Source: Azoarcus indigens
GTDB taxonomy: Bacteria > Pseudomonadota > Gammaproteobacteria > Burkholderiales > Rhodocyclaceae
Length of the DNA: 64,000 bases
Direction: 5' to 3'
Assembly (NCBI RefSeq): GCF_004361735.1
Contig: NZ_SNVV01000024.1
Location: 1 to 64,000, forward strand
The position numbers and the translations under genes are program-made. Positions 1 through 7,977 of this stretch are shown piece after piece. The notes beneath the pieces were generated by a model. It searched no databases. It was not told the origin of the DNA and worked only from the letters and a program-made list of their open reading frames with translations. Each line of letters opens with the position of its first letter. Positions within the stretch are counted from its first letter, which is position 1.

Positions 1-370
1 GTACGGCGCTGCACCTCGGTGGCCCAGGTGCGCAGGCCGTCCAGCGGGCGGCTGGCGTCTCGGGTCAGCGCCGCGGCCCGCAGCACCGCGCGGGCATCGG
101 CGGCATCGGTCTTGTTGCGTCGGACGTAGGCGCGAACGTAGGCCGCGGGCAGCAGGCGAACCTCGATCCCAAGCGAATTGAGCCAGCGCGCCCAGTGATG
201 CGCAGAACCGTAGGCCTCCATGTGACGAGCGAGACAGTGCGGTTGGCGAACCCGCGCTCAAACGGGCTGCGGGTGAGGCGGTGATTCTCGATCACGCGCC
301 ACGAAGAATCGGCGACGGCGAGTTGAAAGACGTGCTTGGCCAGGTCAGCGGCAACGGTAGTCGCATCCAT
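1..370 (-). pseudogene. Degraded IS110-family transposase, cut by the left window edge
   Basis: Reading from ATG at 370 on the minus strand gives an N-terminus typical of IS110-family transposases (MDATTVAADLAKHVFQLAV), with the first DEDD acidic residue in the DLAK motif. The frame is lost near position 215. Translation continues in another frame as MEAYGSAHHWARWLNSLG, then VRAYVRRNKTDAADAR, which is the next conserved block. Directly after DAADAR the sequence jumps to VLRAAALTRD...LDGLRTWATEV, which resembles the C-terminal part of the same family, so the middle of the gene appears deleted. Frameshift plus internal deletion mean this copy is inactive. Whether the rest of the C-terminus exists left of the window cannot be seen. 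Recognition is from the family motifs; the deletion is inferred from motif order. Confidence 0.8.
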
Positions 371-808
371 GAAGGTGAAGACCGATCCCCATCCCCATGA
401 GCACCGGTGGCGCCTCTTGGGCGCGGAAAAGAAGGTGGAGCCCATCCCATCAGTCCACCGGGCTGCGTAAAAAAGCCGTTCAGGCCGCTGAATTCAAACA
501 TTGAGGCACTAAGAATCCTGCCGCGGCACGACGGCGATGCCCTCTATAGATTCCCGGAGCCCCGCGATACCCCGCTTCAATACGCCCGACGACGGCCTGA
601 AGATGACCCCGGTGGACTTCGAACGCCAGGCGATTCCGGGGAGCAGTTGTGTCAACTTATCGAGTACGGGATCGATCTGTCGGGGTTGAGTCACGCTACC
701 GCACCGACACCACCCACGTGCAGCGGATAGCGACGTTTTCCTCCGCCGGCTAGCATGAGCCGCCCGCCTCGTTTGCGGCGAGCCCAAACAATACCCACGG
801 AGAGCACG
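371..808. other. Intergenic region without a supported gene
   Basis: This stretch separates the IS110 remnant from the VOC gene. It includes the probable outer flank of the insertion element (about 371-500) and about 250 bases of less GC-rich sequence. Short open frames occur on both strands, but none has a recognisable motif or a convincing ribosome binding site. It may contain remnants of other mobile DNA; I could not identify any. Confidence 0.5.
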
Positions 809-1399
809 ATGAGCCTGACACGTTCCTTCACCTTTGCTGCGCTGTTCGCGACCTTATCCACCGCCGCGGCTGCTGCGCCCATTCCAGGCGTGCGCGGCAT
901 TGATCACATCGGTTTCACCGTGCCCGACGCGGACGCAGCCGTTACCTTCTTCCACGATGTGATCGGTTGCGAGGAGGCTTTTCGCTTTGGTCCGATCAAG
1001 GATGAGCAGGGCACGCTCATGCAAGACCTGGTGAACGTGAACCCGCGCGCCGAGATCCAGCACATCGTGATGATGCGTTGCGGGCAGGGCTCCAACATCG
1101 AGTTGTTCCAGTACGCCTCGCCGGACCAGCGCGACGCCATTCCGAAGAACAGCGACATCGGCGGCCATCACATTGCGTTTTACGTGAAGGACCTCCCGGC
1201 CGCCCTCGCGCGTGCCAAGGAACTGGGAGTGAAAACGTTCATGGGGCCGTTCGCGGTGAATGAGGGGCCGGCCGCCGGGCAGTCCATTACCTATGTGTTG
1301 ACCCCCTGGGGCATGCAGCTCGAACTCATCAGCTACCCGAAAGGCATGGCTTACGAGAAAAAGGCCAAGGTCAAGCTGTGGGCGCCAGCCTCCCGGTAA
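809..1399 (+). CDS. Secreted VOC (glyoxalase/bleomycin-resistance fold) family protein
   Basis: The predicted protein has 196 residues. It starts with a signal peptide (MSLTRSFTFAALFATLSTAAAAA), followed by a vicinal-oxygen-chelate domain: GIDHIGFTVPDADAAVTFF near the start and GGHHIAFYVKDLPAAL in the second module. Metal-ligand candidates are the His in GIDHIG and the His pair in GGHHIA, plus Glu in QLELISYP. The start at 809 is preferred over an in-frame codon at 755 because it has a GGAG-type site a few bases upstream and gives a clean signal peptide. VOC proteins include glyoxalases, dioxygenases and resistance proteins; the substrate cannot be told. A periplasmic location is inferred from the signal peptide. 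Confidence 0.8.
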   Translation: MSLTRSFTFAALFATLSTAAAAAPIPGVRGIDHIGFTVPDADAAVTFFHDVIGCEEAFRFGPIKDEQGTLMQDLVNVNPRAEIQHIVMMRCGQGSNIELFQYASPDQRDAIPKNSDIGGHHIAFYVKDLPAALARAKELGVKTFMGPFAVNEGPAAGQSITYVLTPWGMQLELISYPKGMAYEKKAKVKLWAPASR

Positions 1400-1799
1400 G
1401 CGTGCGGCATGCACGGGTTCCCACTGAAGATTGCTACTGCGACGTCGTCGCCGCCAACCGGGATGCGCTTGAGCAGTTCCCTATCGACCAGGTTTTCTTC
1501 GCGACTGGTACATGTCCGCGCTTGTCTCGCCAGCGAATGACAAGTGCGGCCCACTGACCCAAGGAAGAAAGTACGGCCTAGGGATTTCTGATGTCCTGGG
1601 TGGCAAATACGATGGAGACGAGCTTGCCATTGCATCGCAGGTCGAACCTGGGCGTATTTCCGGCGATATCGCCGGTCAGATCGGGGAGCTTCCCCAAGGG
1701 GCGCAAGTCAGGCCCAAGGTGGTCGAATGACGCCTGGCCTTTTGTCCCTTCGGGTGAGTTTCGCCTCGGGCCCTATTCGGTAAAAACACAGGAAGCAGC
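1400..1799. other. Intergenic region without a supported gene
   Basis: About 400 bases between the VOC gene and the methyltransferase gene. A 72-codon frame at 1512-1730 and an antisense frame at 1351-1635 are open, but neither shows a domain, a family motif or a good ribosome binding site. The base composition is lower in GC than most of the window, in keeping with decayed or acquired DNA. Confidence 0.5.
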
Positions 1800-2510
1800 A
1801 TGGATAGTGACGAAATCAAAGCCATTTTCGACCAGCAGGCTGCAAGCTATGACGAGCGCTGGGCGAAGACTGCGCCTATTCGGGAGGGCCTGCATTTCCT
1901 GCTGGAGGCGGTGTTCGCAGAACTCCCCCGCGATGCGCGGATGCTTTGCGTAGGCGCGGGTACCGGCGAGGAGATTGCTTATCTCGCGCAGCGTTTTCCC
2001 GGATGGTCGTTTGTGGCGGTGGAGCCGTCTGCGGCCATGCTGGATGTCTGCCGCGGCAAGGCGGAGAAGGGCGGATTTGTTTCCCGCTGTTCTTTCCATG
2101 AGGGCTATCTGGAGTCGCTGCCGGCCCAAGGGGCATTCGACGGGGCGACGTGTTTTCTTGTCTCGCAGTTCATCGTGGAACAGGAGGCACGCATCGCCTT
2201 CTTTGGCGCAATTGCAGCGCGCTTGCGCTCGGGGGGTGTCCTGGCCAGCTCGGACCTGGCGGCGGATACGCGTTCCGGCGCATACGAGGCTTTGCTGGAT
2301 GTATGGCTGAAGATGATGCTGGCGGCGGGAATTCCCGCCGCCGGGCTGGAGCAGATGCGCGCGGCTTATGCGAAGGACGTTGCGATCCTTCCGCCGGCGC
2401 AGGTGGCGTCCCTCATCAGGGCCGGCGGTTTTGATGAACCGGTGGCGTTCTATCAGGCGGGATTGATTCATGCCTGGTTTTCCCGGCGGGAATTGACCGG
2501 GGCGGCATGA
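1800..2510 (+). CDS. Class I SAM-dependent methyltransferase
   Basis: A 236-residue Rossmann-fold methyltransferase. Motif I is MLCVGAGTGEEIAYLA (about residues 47-62), the acidic end of strand 2 is in FVAVEPSAAML, and motif IV lies around FDGATCFLVSQFI. The overall pattern resembles CmoA/trans-aconitate-type methyltransferases, in which SAM binds the GxGxG loop, but the acceptor molecule is unknown. A GGAAG sequence precedes the ATG at 1800 by six bases. It is flanked by long gene-poor stretches, so it looks monocistronic. No membrane segment or signal peptide is present, so the enzyme is probably cytoplasmic. Confidence 0.8.
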   Translation: MDSDEIKAIFDQQAASYDERWAKTAPIREGLHFLLEAVFAELPRDARMLCVGAGTGEEIAYLAQRFPGWSFVAVEPSAAMLDVCRGKAEKGGFVSRCSFHEGYLESLPAQGAFDGATCFLVSQFIVEQEARIAFFGAIAARLRSGGVLASSDLAADTRSGAYEALLDVWLKMMLAAGIPAAGLEQMRAAYAKDVAILPPAQVASLIRAGGFDEPVAFYQAGLIHAWFSRRELTGAA

Positions 2511-2593
2511 GTTTCTGCGTGTGGACGGCCTTGTGGATCGAGACCGATTGAATCTCGATTCAAGCAGGTAATGATCTGCAGGAGTGGATTGCC

Positions 2594-2637
2594 GGAATGG
2601 ATTTATCGGGCACGCCGGTACCCGATAAATCCATTCC
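2594..2637. repeat. Perfect 17-bp inverted repeat
   Basis: The left arm GGAATGGATTTATCGGG (2594-2610) and the right arm 2621-2637 are exact reverse complements around a 10-base spacer. It lies 84 bases after the methyltransferase stop and 37 bases beyond the stop of the small minus-strand gene, so it sits between convergent genes. A transcript could form a strong hairpin, but there is no T-run on either side, so a simple intrinsic terminator is not obvious. It could be an extragenic palindrome or a protein-binding site. Confidence 0.75.
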
Positions 2638-2673
2638 CTGCGCTTCCGGGCCTGAAAGGTACGCCGGGCTTTT

Positions 2674-2871
2674 TCAGCTGCCCATGCACACCGGACAGGG
2701 CGCCGAACTGGAATACCAGAAGTAGGCGGCTTCCTGGAGCGGGGCTTCATTGCCGCCGCGCACGCCGATGTATTGCAGCTTTTCCTCTGAAGGGAGGGAC
2801 GGGCAGTTGCCCTTGTGGACGAGGTGCTCGTCTTTTTCGTTGCTGCGCCTTTCTACATAGAACTCGTTCAT
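2674..2871 (-). CDS. Small conserved hypothetical protein with C-terminal CPVC motif
   Basis: Sixty-five residues starting MNEFYVERRSNEKDEHLVHK and ending CPVCMGS. The arrangement VHKGNCPSLPS, then Y-I-G, then a Cys pair near the end resembles a widespread family of 50-70 residue hypothetical proteins with a VHxxxCxxLP core and a terminal Cys pair (from memory). A purine-rich GAGAGAG stretch precedes the ATG at 2871; a longer in-frame start at 3003 adds residues that do not look conserved. The Cys and His positions suggest metal or zinc binding (inference). It has no obvious operon partner. Confidence 0.65.
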   Translation of the reverse strand: MNEFYVERRSNEKDEHLVHKGNCPSLPSEEKLQYIGVRGGNEAPLQEAAYFWYSSSAPCPVCMGS

Positions 2872-3433
2872 GTCGGTCTCTCTCGTTGGATGAAGGAACT
2901 TCTTTTGCCGCGGTGACCGCAGTCCTTGCATGCCTTTGCCGCGTGCCGCGCTTGTTTTTTGATTTGTTGGCGTGGCTGCTGGCAGAACCGTCTTGTTCGA
3001 CAAGCAAGAGCCGGGTCTGCCGGAAGAATGGCAAGTTCTATTCCTGAATCGGAGAGAGGAATTGGCCGCCGCGTTTATTTTCCATTCATTGCCTGCCTGG
3101 TCTTATTAACTGGCGGCCATAGAAAAGAGGGGTCTGGAAAGGATTCGGCGCCTTGGCAGGGCGCCGCGGAAATAGCCGAAAGCACCGCCGGACAGCCTTT
3201 CGGCCGGGTGCGCCCATTCAAGCGGGATGCTGCCGGCGGCTTTGGAAATCTCGTTGTCAGGCGGCCGGAAGGCGATCGCTTCCGGTAGCGAACGGATTAG
3301 TGGCGGTGACGCCGGACACCCTCGCGGAATCCCCTTGCCGCGGCGCCGGCGCAAGTGGGATGTCGACCGTGCGATGTGCGAATGGCGGCAATGCGACGGG
3401 GCGGCAGCCCCTGCTTCGACGTGAGCGGTGCGT
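2872..3433. other. Intergenic region with a short hairpin, no supported gene
   Basis: About 560 bases between the small minus-strand gene and the dehydrogenase stop. An 86-codon plus-strand frame near 3028-3288 includes a hydrophobic stretch (FPFIACLVLL) but lacks a good ribosome binding site and any family motif. At 3265-3285 CCGGAAG and CTTCCGG face each other around a 7-base loop, a possible weak terminator or regulatory hairpin. I see nothing else that I can support. Confidence 0.45.
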
Positions 3434-4360
3434 TCACACCAGCGCCCGCAAGGCGCGCAGATGCCGCTCCGATTCATGGAATGCGGCTTGTTCCTCCGGC
3501 GCGAATTCGTGTCGCAGGATGCGCTCCACGCCCCTGCGGCCGATGACGCAGGGCACGCTCATCACCAGGTCGCTTACGCCGTATTCGCCCTGCAGCAGCA
3601 CGCCCAGCGGCAGGATGGACTGCTCGTTGCCCTCGATGGCGCGGATGATGCGGAACACGCTGGCGGCGATGCCGTGGTTGGTGTTGCCCTTGCGTTCGAA
3701 GATGCGGTAGCCGGCGTCCAGGGTCTGCTGGCGCATGGCTTCGCGGTCCACCAGCGGCAGGCCGTTCTGGCGGCAGAAGGTATCCACCTCGGCGCCACAC
3801 ACCCGGCACAGGCTCCAGGGGATGAAGCCGGTGGCGCCGTGGTCGCCCAGCATGTAGCCGTAGAGGTTCTTGGGGTCGATCCGCACATGCTCGCTGAGGA
3901 TGCGCAGGAAGCGGGCCGTGTCGATCAGCGTGCCGGCGGAGATCAGGCGCTCGCGCGGGTAGCTGGAGGCGCGCAGCATCACCTGCGTCATCACATCCAC
4001 CGGATTGGTCACGTTGATGACGATGGCGCCCGGCGAGTGGCGCTCCACGCCGGCGATGAGCTCCCGCAGGATGGCGCTGTTCACCCGCGCCAGGTCGTCG
4101 CGTGTCTGCCCCTTCTGCAACTGCGCCCCGGCGGTGATGACGACGATGTCGCTGCCCTGGGTGTCTTCCATGCCGCCGGCCACCAGCCTGGGGTTCTTGG
4201 CGTAGGTGAAGGGCGTGGTGTGGGAGAAATCCCAGATCTCCGCCTCGGCCCGTTCGCGCACCTTGTCGACGGCGACGATCTCGGTCACTTCGCTCATGTT
4301 GACCAGGAAACCCACGATCTCGGTGCCGACCGCACCCATGCCGATGACGGAAACCTTCAT
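3434..4360 (-). CDS. Lactate/malate dehydrogenase family protein with non-standard specificity residue
   Basis: A 308-residue NAD-dependent 2-hydroxyacid dehydrogenase. The N-terminal dinucleotide loop is GMGAVG (residues 7-12), and Asp32 after strand 2 suggests NAD rather than [18 protein letters not shown] (Asp147, Arg150) and GDHG (His174) supply the catalytic Asp-His pair and the carboxylate-binding Arg, and Arg87 matches the mobile-loop Arg109. The specificity position (Gln102 in lactate, Arg102 in malate dehydrogenase) aligns with Leu81, so the substrate is unclear; a bulkier 2-oxo acid is possible (inference). The start at 4360 follows a GGAGCG site by 4 bases. It diverges from selB. 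Confidence 0.8.
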   Translation of the reverse strand: MKVSVIGMGAVGTEIVGFLVNMSEVTEIVAVDKVRERAEAEIWDFSHTTPFTYAKNPRLVAGGMEDTQGSDIVVITAGAQLQKGQTRDDLARVNSAILRELIAGVERHSPGAIVINVTNPVDVMTQVMLRASSYPRERLISAGTLIDTARFLRILSEHVRIDPKNLYGYMLGDHGATGFIPWSLCRVCGAEVDTFCRQNGLPLVDREAMRQQTLDAGYRIFERKGNTNHGIAASVFRIIRAIEGNEQSILPLGVLLQGEYGVSDLVMSVPCVIGRRGVERILRHEFAPEEQAAFHESERHLRALRALV

Positions 4361-4553
4361 GTCGCGCTCCTGTGCAAGATGGCCGCAAGGCGGCGGGGGG
4401 AAGGGAAATTCTACCCCTCGCCGGCAGGGCCATGCCGCAGCGCAACATGGGGCGGCGCTGCACGCCATCGCTGCTGGTCGAGGCGGCGGCCGGGTGTCCG
4501 GCACCGGTCCGGGCGCTACACTCCGCCCCACGCAACCCCGGAAGCCTCCCACC

Positions 4554-6482
4554 ATGCTCATCGGCACCGCCGGCCACATCGACCACGGCAAGACCACCCT
4601 GGTGCGCGCCCTTACCGGCGTGGACACCACCCATCTCCCGGAAGAGAAGCAGCGCGGCATCACCATCGAGCTGGGCTATGCCTACACCCCGCTGCCCGGC
4701 AGCGAGCGGGTGCTGGGCTTCATCGACGTGCCCGGCCACGAGCGCTTCGTGCCCACCATGCTGATGGGCGCCGCCGGCATCGACTACGCGCTGCTGGTGG
4801 TGGCCGCCGACGATGGCGTGATGCCGCAGACGCGCGAGCACCTGGCCATCGTCCATCTGCTGGGCATAGGCCGCGGCGCGGTGGCGCTCACCAAATGCGA
4901 CCGGGTGGAGCCGGCGCGGGTGGCGGAGGTGAGCGCCGAGGTGGAGGCGCTGCTGGCCGGCACCCGGCTCGCCGGCAGCCCGGTGTTCCCGGTGGCGGCG
5001 GTGAGCGGCGAAGGCGTGGCCGAGCTGCGCGCCCATCTGGACGAAGTAGCCGCCGCCGAGTCGGGGCCGGTGGTGCGCGGCGGCCTGCGGCTGGTGGCCG
5101 ACCGCCGTTTCGCCATCGCCGGTGCCGGCACCGTCATCACCGGCACGGTGCACGCCGGGAAGGTCCAGGTGGGCGACCAGGCCCTGCTCGCCCGGCCGGA
5201 CGGTGTCAGCCGCGAAGTGCGGGTGCGCGGCCTGCATGTGAACAATCGCAAGGCCGAGGCCGGCGGCCCGGGCAGCCGCTGCGCGGTGAACCTCGTCGGC
5301 ATCGAATACCGCGAAATCGAACGCGGCGACTGGCTGCTGACGCCGGCGCTGGCGCGGCCCACGGACCGGCTGGACCTGCGGCTGGCGCTGTTGCCCGAGG
5401 CTCCGCGCAAGCTCGGCCAATGGACCAGCGTCACCCTGCACCATGCCGGCGGCCATGCGATGGCGCGGCTGGCCCTGCTGGACGGCGCGCTGGAGGCCGG
5501 CGGCCTCGCCCCCGGCAGCGACGGCCTGGTGCAGGCGGTGCTGGACCGGCCCATCTTCGCCTGCCACGGCGACCGCATCGTCATCCGCGATGCCGCCGGC
5601 CGCGAGACCCTGGGCGGCGGCAGCGTGCTCGATCCCTTCCCGCCCGCCCGCCACCGCCGCCGCCCTGAACGGCTGGCGCTGCTGGCCGCGCTGGAGCAGC
5701 CGGACGCCGCCGCACGATTGGCCGCGCTGCTGGAAGCGGCGCCGCATGGCCTGGACATCGACGAACTGGCCGCCGGCCACAACTTGCCGGACGAAGCCTG
5801 GCGCGAGCTGCTGCCGGCGGCAGAGCTGGTGCAGGTGCGCCCGGCCCGCCGCCTGTTCTCCGCCAGCAACTGGGCGAAGCTGGGGGCGCAGGTGCTGGTC
5901 AAGCTGGGCGCCTATCACGAAGCCTTCACCGATGAGCCGGGGGTGGAGCGCGAGCGCCTGCGCCGCATGTGCGCGCCGCAGCTGCCCTCGGTCGCCTTCC
6001 TCGCCCTGCTGGAAGCGCTGCTGGCCGAGGGCCGGCTGGCGCGCGCCGGTTCGGCCTGGCACCTGCCGCAGCACAAGGTGGAGCTGAGCGAGGCTGACCG
6101 CAAGCGCGCCGACGCCCTGCTGGCGCTGCTGGCCGCCGGCGGCTTCGACCCGCCCTGGGTGCGCGACATGGCGACGGCCAACGCCATCCCCGAGAGCGAG
6201 GTGCGCCAGTTGCTGCGCCGGCTCGCCATGCGCGGCGAGGTCTTCCAGCCGGTGCGCGACCTCTTCTACACCCGCGACACGGTGGCGCAACTGGTGGCCA
6301 TCGTCGCCGAACTGGCAGCGGCCGACGGTCGCATCCGCGCCGCCGAGTTCCGCGACCGCATCGCCATCGGCCGCAAGCGCGCCATCCAACTGCTGGAGTT
6401 CTTCGACCGCGTGGGCTACACCCGCCGCGTCGGCGAGGGTGCCCGCCGGGTTCACCTGTTGCGCGGCGAACCGCCGGTCTGA
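4554..6482 (+). CDS. selB: Selenocysteine-specific translation elongation factor SelB
   Basis: A 642-residue GTPase that carries Sec-tRNA to the ribosome at UGA codons by binding a SECIS hairpin. G1 is [10 protein letters not shown] (residues 7-16), G3 is DVPGHERF, G4 is TKCD, and the region after it ([17 protein letters not shown]) is characteristic of SelB rather than EF-Tu. Domains II/III follow (about 175-340). The C-terminal third holds the winged-helix repeats that bind the mRNA element, ending in [21 protein letters not shown]. Full-length relative to proteobacterial homologues. The selenocysteine tRNA gene lies about 1 kb downstream; selA and selD are not in the window. The start ATG at 4554 matches the conserved beginning of the family. 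Confidence 0.96.
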   Translation: MLIGTAGHIDHGKTTLVRALTGVDTTHLPEEKQRGITIELGYAYTPLPGSERVLGFIDVPGHERFVPTMLMGAAGIDYALLVVAADDGVMPQTREHLAIVHLLGIGRGAVALTKCDRVEPARVAEVSAEVEALLAGTRLAGSPVFPVAAVSGEGVAELRAHLDEVAAAESGPVVRGGLRLVADRRFAIAGAGTVITGTVHAGKVQVGDQALLARPDGVSREVRVRGLHVNNRKAEAGGPGSRCAVNLVGIEYREIERGDWLLTPALARPTDRLDLRLALLPEAPRKLGQWTSVTLHHAGGHAMARLALLDGALEAGGLAPGSDGLVQAVLDRPIFACHGDRIVIRDAAGRETLGGGSVLDPFPPARHRRRPERLALLAALEQPDAAARLAALLEAAPHGLDIDELAAGHNLPDEAWRELLPAAELVQVRPARRLFSASNWAKLGAQVLVKLGAYHEAFTDEPGVERERLRRMCAPQLPSVAFLALLEALLAEGRLARAGSAWHLPQHKVELSEADRKRADALLALLAAGGFDPPWVRDMATANAIPESEVRQLLRRLAMRGEVFQPVRDLFYTRDTVAQLVAIVAELAAADGRIRAAEFRDRIAIGRKRAIQLLEFFDRVGYTRRVGEGARRVHLLRGEPPV

Positions 6483-6630
6483 GCCGGAACGCGCCAACCA
6501 GATCAGCGGGGGGGCCGCCTCTCCGCTCGCAGGGCATAGGTGGAAAAGCGGAGCACTGCTGCGCCCGCCGGAGCGCCCTGGGGCATGCGGGCCACAGGGG
6601 CAGGGCGCGGAGCGAGGGCCGGAGAGAGCG

Positions 6631-6660
6631 GCGGGAAGAGGGGGGTGCCCCGCAAGGGGC
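6631..6660. repeat. Copy A of a 30-bp intergenic repeat (inverted relative to 10243-10272)
   Basis: Between selB and the PmtA-like gene there is a GGGAAGAGGGGG run followed by GCCCCGCAAGGGGC. Its reverse complement recurs at 10243-10272 with essentially one difference. The second half can fold into a small hairpin (GCCCC/GGGGC). It may be a dispersed extragenic repeat of this genome. Confidence 0.6.
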
Positions 6661-6725
6661 ATCGCCCACAGGCGCCACGGCGCTGGAAGCAAGCCCCAGC
6701 TTTTCAGTCTCCGCCCGCCGCGCCC

Positions 6726-7361
6726 TTACGCCAGCGTACCCATAGGCCCCGGCTTGATGAAGCGCACCAGCGTCCAGTACCCGAAGAGATTCACCGGATG
6801 CGTATCCGCCAGCTCCATGCCGGCGTTGGCGACGAAGGGGGCGAGCGGAAACAGCGGCCGGAAGCCCAGCGCGCGGGCGAAGGGCGCCAGGCCACGCTCC
6901 AGCGTGTGGCCGAGGCCATAGCCACGGGAGAAGTGATTCACCACCAGCACCTGGCCGCCCGGCCGGCATACCCGCCGCAGCTCGCGCATCATCGCCGCCG
7001 GGTCGGGCACCACCGAGGCCACGTAGAGCGCCGCCACCTTGTCGAAGCTGGCATCCGGGAAGGACAGGGATTGCGCATCCATCGCCAGCAGCGAGACGTT
7101 GTCCAGGCCGTGCCGCCGCACCCGGGCCTGGGCGCGTTCCAGCATGTGAGGGGAAAGATCCACCCCGGTGACGCGGGTGTGGCGCGGGTAGTGGGGCAGC
7201 GACAGGCCGGTGCCCACGCCCACCTCCAGCACCGAATTGCCGTCGCGGCAGTCCAGTGCCTGGATGAGACGGCGGCGGCCGGGTTCGAAAACGCCGCCGA
7301 ACAGCAGGTCGTAAAAGGGGGCGTAGCGCTGGTAGGCGCTGGTGATGGATTGATGATCCAT
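6726..7361 (-). CDS. PmtA-like SAM-dependent methyltransferase (probable phosphatidylethanolamine N-methyltransferase)
   Basis: A 211-residue methyltransferase. AYQRYAPFYDLLFGGVFEPGRR at residues 9-30 is the signature of the bacterial PmtA group, which methylates phosphatidylethanolamine towards phosphatidylcholine with SAM. Motif I is VLEVGVGTGLSL, motif II is VTGVDLSPHML, and the post-motif region is CRPGGQVLVVNHF. No membrane segment is evident; PmtA enzymes associate peripherally with the inner membrane. A UbiE-type quinone methyltransferase is the main alternative. The ATG at 7361 is preceded by a GAGAGGA-type sequence. It is transcribed away from the tRNA-Sec gene. Confidence 0.75.
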   Translation of the reverse strand: MDHQSITSAYQRYAPFYDLLFGGVFEPGRRRLIQALDCRDGNSVLEVGVGTGLSLPHYPRHTRVTGVDLSPHMLERAQARVRRHGLDNVSLLAMDAQSLSFPDASFDKVAALYVASVVPDPAAMMRELRRVCRPGGQVLVVNHFSRGYGLGHTLERGLAPFARALGFRPLFPLAPFVANAGMELADTHPVNLFGYWTLVRFIKPGPMGTLA

Positions 7362-7431
7362 GGCGGGGCCGGAGAGAGGACAACATCTTCAGGCTAGCAG
7401 CCGCCGCGCTGGCCTACAGGCGCGCAGGCGC

Positions 7432-7437
7432 TACAAT
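7432..7437 (+). promoter_or_regulatory. Possible -10 element of the tRNA-Sec gene
   Basis: TACAAT lies about 40 bases upstream of the mature tRNA-Sec 5' end. The region 17 bases further upstream (CTGGCC) is a poor -35 match, so this is only a plausible promoter, judged by position and the -10 sequence. Confidence 0.35.
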
Positions 7438-7477
7438 ATGTGACTTCGGCGGCGCAGGCCGCCGATGGCTTTTCTGC

Positions 7478-7574
7478 GGAAGAGAGGCGTTCCCCGGTGG
7501 GGCGACCGGTCTTCAAAACCGGGTGGGGCCGTCAGCCGGTCCCAGGTGGGTTCGACTCCCATTCTCTTCCGCCA
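7478..7574 (+). tRNA. selC: Selenocysteine tRNA, anticodon TCA
   Basis: The acceptor stem has eight base pairs (GGAAGAGA with TCTCTTCC) followed by G and an encoded CCA, the special bacterial tRNA-Sec layout. The anticodon arm is CCGGT-CTTCAAA-ACCGG with TCA at 7513-7515. A long variable arm follows (GGGGCC...GGTCCC region), and the T-loop is GGTTCGACTCC. Total length is 97 bases, close to E. coli selC, and it matches that gene at many positions. It supports a working Sec-decoding system with selB nearby. The CCA is encoded. Confidence 0.96.
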
Positions 7575-7977
7575 CTTCCTTTCCATGTTTGCGCACGGGC
7601 GCCGGGAGGGCCGAGTTGCAGGCAGAGCTGCGGGCGGAATGGCGCCGTACTGCCGGGCCGGGTGGCCTGGCTGTGGCGGCGGGGAACGTGGGGCTGGCGG
7701 CGGTCGCCACACCATCCGCGCCTTCCCGCTGCACCTGGTTTTCCGCTTGCGCGCTGGTCCTGCTGCGCGGTGCCGAAGCGGTTTCCGGCGGCCGGGGGCG
7801 AGGTGGCGGCCTGTCTCTCTCTCCGGCTTTTTCATGCCCGGCTGAGGCGTTGCGCCGGCCAGCGCTTCGTCCGGCGCTGAATTCAAGGGTTGTGGCGCGC
7901 TTGCGGGAGGCCGATGCTGAGGCGCAATGCCGCGCGCTCCGGTGGCGGAACGCGCCGGCGTTCCGGAGAGCGGCTGC
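7575..7977. other. Intergenic region between selC and a LysR gene
   Basis: About 400 bases. All six frames have open stretches because the DNA is GC-rich, but none shows a domain or a start signal. It presumably contains the selC terminator region and the promoter of the LysR gene. I see no further RNA gene or repeat here. Confidence 0.5.

Noticed and set aside
407-730. 107-codon plus-strand frame as a transposase relic
   Set aside because: It overlaps the outer flank of the IS110 remnant and has no transposase or other motif, so I did not call it.
2926-3288. 120-codon frame with a hydrophobic segment
   Set aside because: No ribosome site, no family motif, and it runs through a likely hairpin at 3265-3285.
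3474-6692. Very long open frame antisense to selB and its neighbours
   Set aside because: GC-rich third codon positions leave the opposite strand open for over a thousand codons. The product is His/Arg/Ala-rich without motifs, whereas SelB on the plus strand is unmistakable. The same holds for long frames opposite fdsA and the autotransporter.
7478-7574. tRNA-Sec as an integration site of a mobile element
   Set aside because: tRNA genes are common attachment sites, but there is no integrase gene or repeated 3' end of the tRNA nearby.
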